A stretch of DNA of 64,000 bases. Origin: Bacillota bacterium (GTDB taxonomy: Bacteria > Bacillota > Clostridia > Acetivibrionales > DTU013). Positions 62,276 through 64,000 of the stretch are shown piece after piece (positions within the stretch are counted from its first letter, which is position 1; each line of letters starts with the position of its first letter). The position numbers and the translations under genes are program-made. The DNA lies in assembly GCA_023426125.1 (NCBI GenBank), contig JAFABI010000011.1, forward strand, positions 103,249 to 167,248, read 5' to 3'. The notes below the pieces were generated by a model. The model worked only from the letters and a program-made list of their open reading frames with translations. It made no database searches and was not told the origin of the DNA.

Positions 62276-64000
62276 ATGGATTACGGGTTTGTCAGGGTCG
62301 CTGCGGCGGTGCCGCGGCTGAAGGTGGCTGATTGCGGATATAATGCAACCATGATTATAAATATGATAAAAAGCGCCGGTGAGACGGGTGTTCAGATTAT
62401 TGTTTTTCCGGAGCTCTCCATTACGGGCTATACCTGTGGAGATCTTTTCCATCAGCATGCGCTTCTGCATGAAGCGGTTAAACAACTCGGCATGATCGTG
62501 GACTCCACGTCGGCCTTGGATATTGTATCCATCCTCGGCCTGCCGGTACAGGTGGACAACCAGCTTTTCAACTGCGCTGCCGTAATTCAGAAAGGGAAAG
62601 TACTGGGCATTGTTCCCAAGACCTATATACCCGGTTATAAAGAGTTTTACGAAGAGCGATGGTTCGCCCCCGGCGTAAAGACACTAAGCAGTACGGTGGC
62701 ACTCTTTGGGTGGGATGTCCCTTTTGGCACCGATCTGCTTTTCGAATCGGAAGGCTTGTATAATGTGTGCTTCGGGGTGGAAATATGCGAGGACCTCTGG
62801 GTGCCCATCCCTCCCAGCTCATACCAGGCAGTGGCCGGAGCTGAATTGCTTTTCAACCTGTCTGCCAGCAATGAACTGATTGGCAAATACGAATACAGAA
62901 AAGAGCTGATTGCACAGCAGTCGGGCAAATGTGTTGCAGCATATATCTTCACCTCCTGCGGCATCGATGAATCCACCACGGATGTCGTATTCGGCGGCCA
63001 TGCCGTTATTGCCGAGAACGGGGGGATCCTTGCCCAGTCCGAAAGATTTAAGAGAGCGGAGCAGCTTGTGATTTCCGATATTGACATCCAGCGTCTGTCC
63101 AATGACAGGTTTAAAAATACCAGCTTTATGGAAGCCCTGCCGGAGTTCGCTTTCCGGAAAATCGTATTCAAGCTGGCAGACACCGGCTTTGAAAGCCTTC
63201 GGAGATATATCGACCCGCATCCCTTTGTCCCTTCGGATACAAGTGCCAGAGACAAAAGGTGCGAGGAGATTTTTGCCATACAAACAGCGGGCCTTGCCAG
63301 GCGGCTTGAGTATACCCGGATGCAAAAGGCCGTAATCGGCATATCCGGAGGTCTGGATTCCACGCTGGCGCTGCTGGTTACCGCCAGGACCTTTGACCTG
63401 CTGGAAATACCGCGGGAAAATATTCTTGCAGTTACCATGCCGGGATTTGGGACTACCGATGTGACGTATACCAATGCCCTGCAGCTCATGGAATCCTTGA
63501 AGGTGAGCATAAGGGAGATTGACATTAAAGCGGCCTGCATGCAGCATTTCAAAGATATTGGCCATGATCCGGCGCTATATGACGTCACTTATGAAAATGT
63601 ACAGGCCAGAGAACGCACCCAGATCCTCATGGATCTGGCAAACAAGCTTCACGGGCTGGTCATAGGAACCGGCGACCTCTCCGAACTGGCTTTGGGCTGG
63701 AGTACCTATAACGGCGACCATATGTCCATGTATGCCGTAAACTGCAGCATACCCAAGACGCTTGTAAAATACTTGGTGAAATGGGTTGCGGATAATGTTA
63801 CGGAAATATCGGCATCAGCCGTCCTGCACAGCGTCCTTGAGACTCCCATAACGCCGGAATTGCTTCCGCCCGACGCCGCCGGAAAAATCATGCAGAAAAC
63901 GGAGGACATTATCGGCCCTTACGAACTGCATGACTTTTTCCTTTACCATGCGGTAAGGTACGGCGCTCCGCCGGAAAAGGTCCTTTTCCTGGCGCAGCGG
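62276..64000 (+). CDS. nadE: Glutamine-dependent NAD+ synthetase (3' end outside window)
   Basis: 575 codons are open from ATG 62276 to the right edge; the full protein is usually about 640-680 residues. The N-terminal nitrilase-like glutaminase domain has its triad: Glu in FPELSITGYTCGDL, Lys in VPKTYIPGY and Cys in VEICEDLW. The C-terminal synthetase domain carries the ATP P-loop SGGLDST and the region GTGDLSELALGWSTYNGDH. It converts nicotinate adenine dinucleotide to NAD+ with ammonia taken from glutamine through an internal tunnel. Ribosome site AGGTGAT. Confidence 0.96.
   Translation, partial: MDYGFVRVAAAVPRLKVADCGYNATMIINMIKSAGETGVQIIVFPELSITGYTCGDLFHQHALLHEAVKQLGMIVDSTSALDIVSILGLPVQVDNQLFNCAAVIQKGKVLGIVPKTYIPGYKEFYEERWFAPGVKTLSSTVALFGWDVPFGTDLLFESEGLYNVCFGVEICEDLWVPIPPSSYQAVAGAELLFNLSASNELIGKYEYRKELIAQQSGKCVAAYIFTSCGIDESTTDVVFGGHAVIAENGGILAQSERFKRAEQLVISDIDIQRLSNDRFKNTSFMEALPEFAFRKIVFKLADTGFESLRRYIDPHPFVPSDTSARDKRCEEIFAIQTAGLARRLEYTRMQKAVIGISGGLDSTLALLVTARTFDLLEIPRENILAVTMPGFGTTDVTYTNALQLMESLKVSIREIDIKAACMQHFKDIGHDPALYDVTYENVQARERTQILMDLANKLHGLVIGTGDLSELALGWSTYNGDHMSMYAVNCSIPKTLVKYLVKWVADNVTEISASAVLHSVLETPITPELLPPDAAGKIMQKTEDIIGPYELHDFFLYHAVRYGAPPEKVLFLAQR

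Noticed and set aside
62647..63588. Minus-strand frames at the right end
   Set aside because: The plus strand here encodes nadE with intact catalytic motifs; the minus frames are shadows.

Overview
The window looks like chromosomal DNA of an anaerobic, nitrogen-fixing, plant-polymer-degrading Clostridium relative (Firmicutes, class Clostridia). The basis is a clostridial-type molybdenum nitrogenase cluster (nifH-nifI1-nifI2-nifD-nifK-nifE-nifN-B fusion, thioredoxin-like 2Fe-2S ferredoxin, split nifV), a T-box in front of valS, strong AGGAGG-type ribosome sites with some TTG starts, Rho-independent terminators, and sugar ABC importers without their own ATPases. I cannot name the species.

Layout. 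1-9.3 kb: signal transduction (a hybrid histidine kinase cut by the left edge, a PIN-PhoH ATPase, a GGDEF-EAL protein whose 5' end carries a mobile palindromic repeat, and a CheX-like / CheY / CBS-HPt-ATPase operon). 9.4-12.4 kb: a ROK regulator with a PIG-L deacetylase and a NagB-like protein, probably amino-sugar metabolism. 12.7-18 kb: phospholipase-like protein, glycosyltransferase, amidase-domain protein, a zinc-ribbon protein, CheW and ArgJ. 17.8-21.2 kb: T-box, small membrane protein, valS.

21.2-37 kb is the nitrogen-fixation region. A NifB-like radical SAM protein and an ANTAR-domain (RNA-binding antiterminator) regulator form a small operon. A PII protein and an ammonium transporter follow, then the nif operon. 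The radical SAM-ANTAR operon, glnB-amt and nifH are each preceded by a leader with a stem-loop and an intrinsic terminator, which suggests transcription antitermination as the main switch. NifI1/NifI2 between nifH and nifD indicate post-translational ammonia switch-off. NifE/NifN-B build the cofactor and the split NifV makes homocitrate. A tandem-repeat array separates nifD from nifK, and a nested repeat insertion separates nifK from nifE. A flavodoxin-ferredoxin fusion gene converges on the end of the cluster.

38-57.6 kb holds two carbohydrate loci: LacI regulator / GH78 rhamnosidase-like / ABC importer / secreted beta-helix protein, and an Lpl-type ABC importer divergent from a DapA-like aldolase and an unusual glycosidase-like protein, followed by an IclR regulator. 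Matching GTTC-N9-GAAC operator candidates lie by both divergent promoters of the second locus. 57.8-64 kb: cysteine desulfidase family protein, a guanidine-I riboswitch with an SMR exporter, a TetR / condensation-domain pair, and glutamine-dependent NAD synthetase cut by the right edge.

At least five families of short palindromic repeats are scattered in the spacers. I saw no rRNA, tRNA, CRISPR array, transposase or prophage genes.
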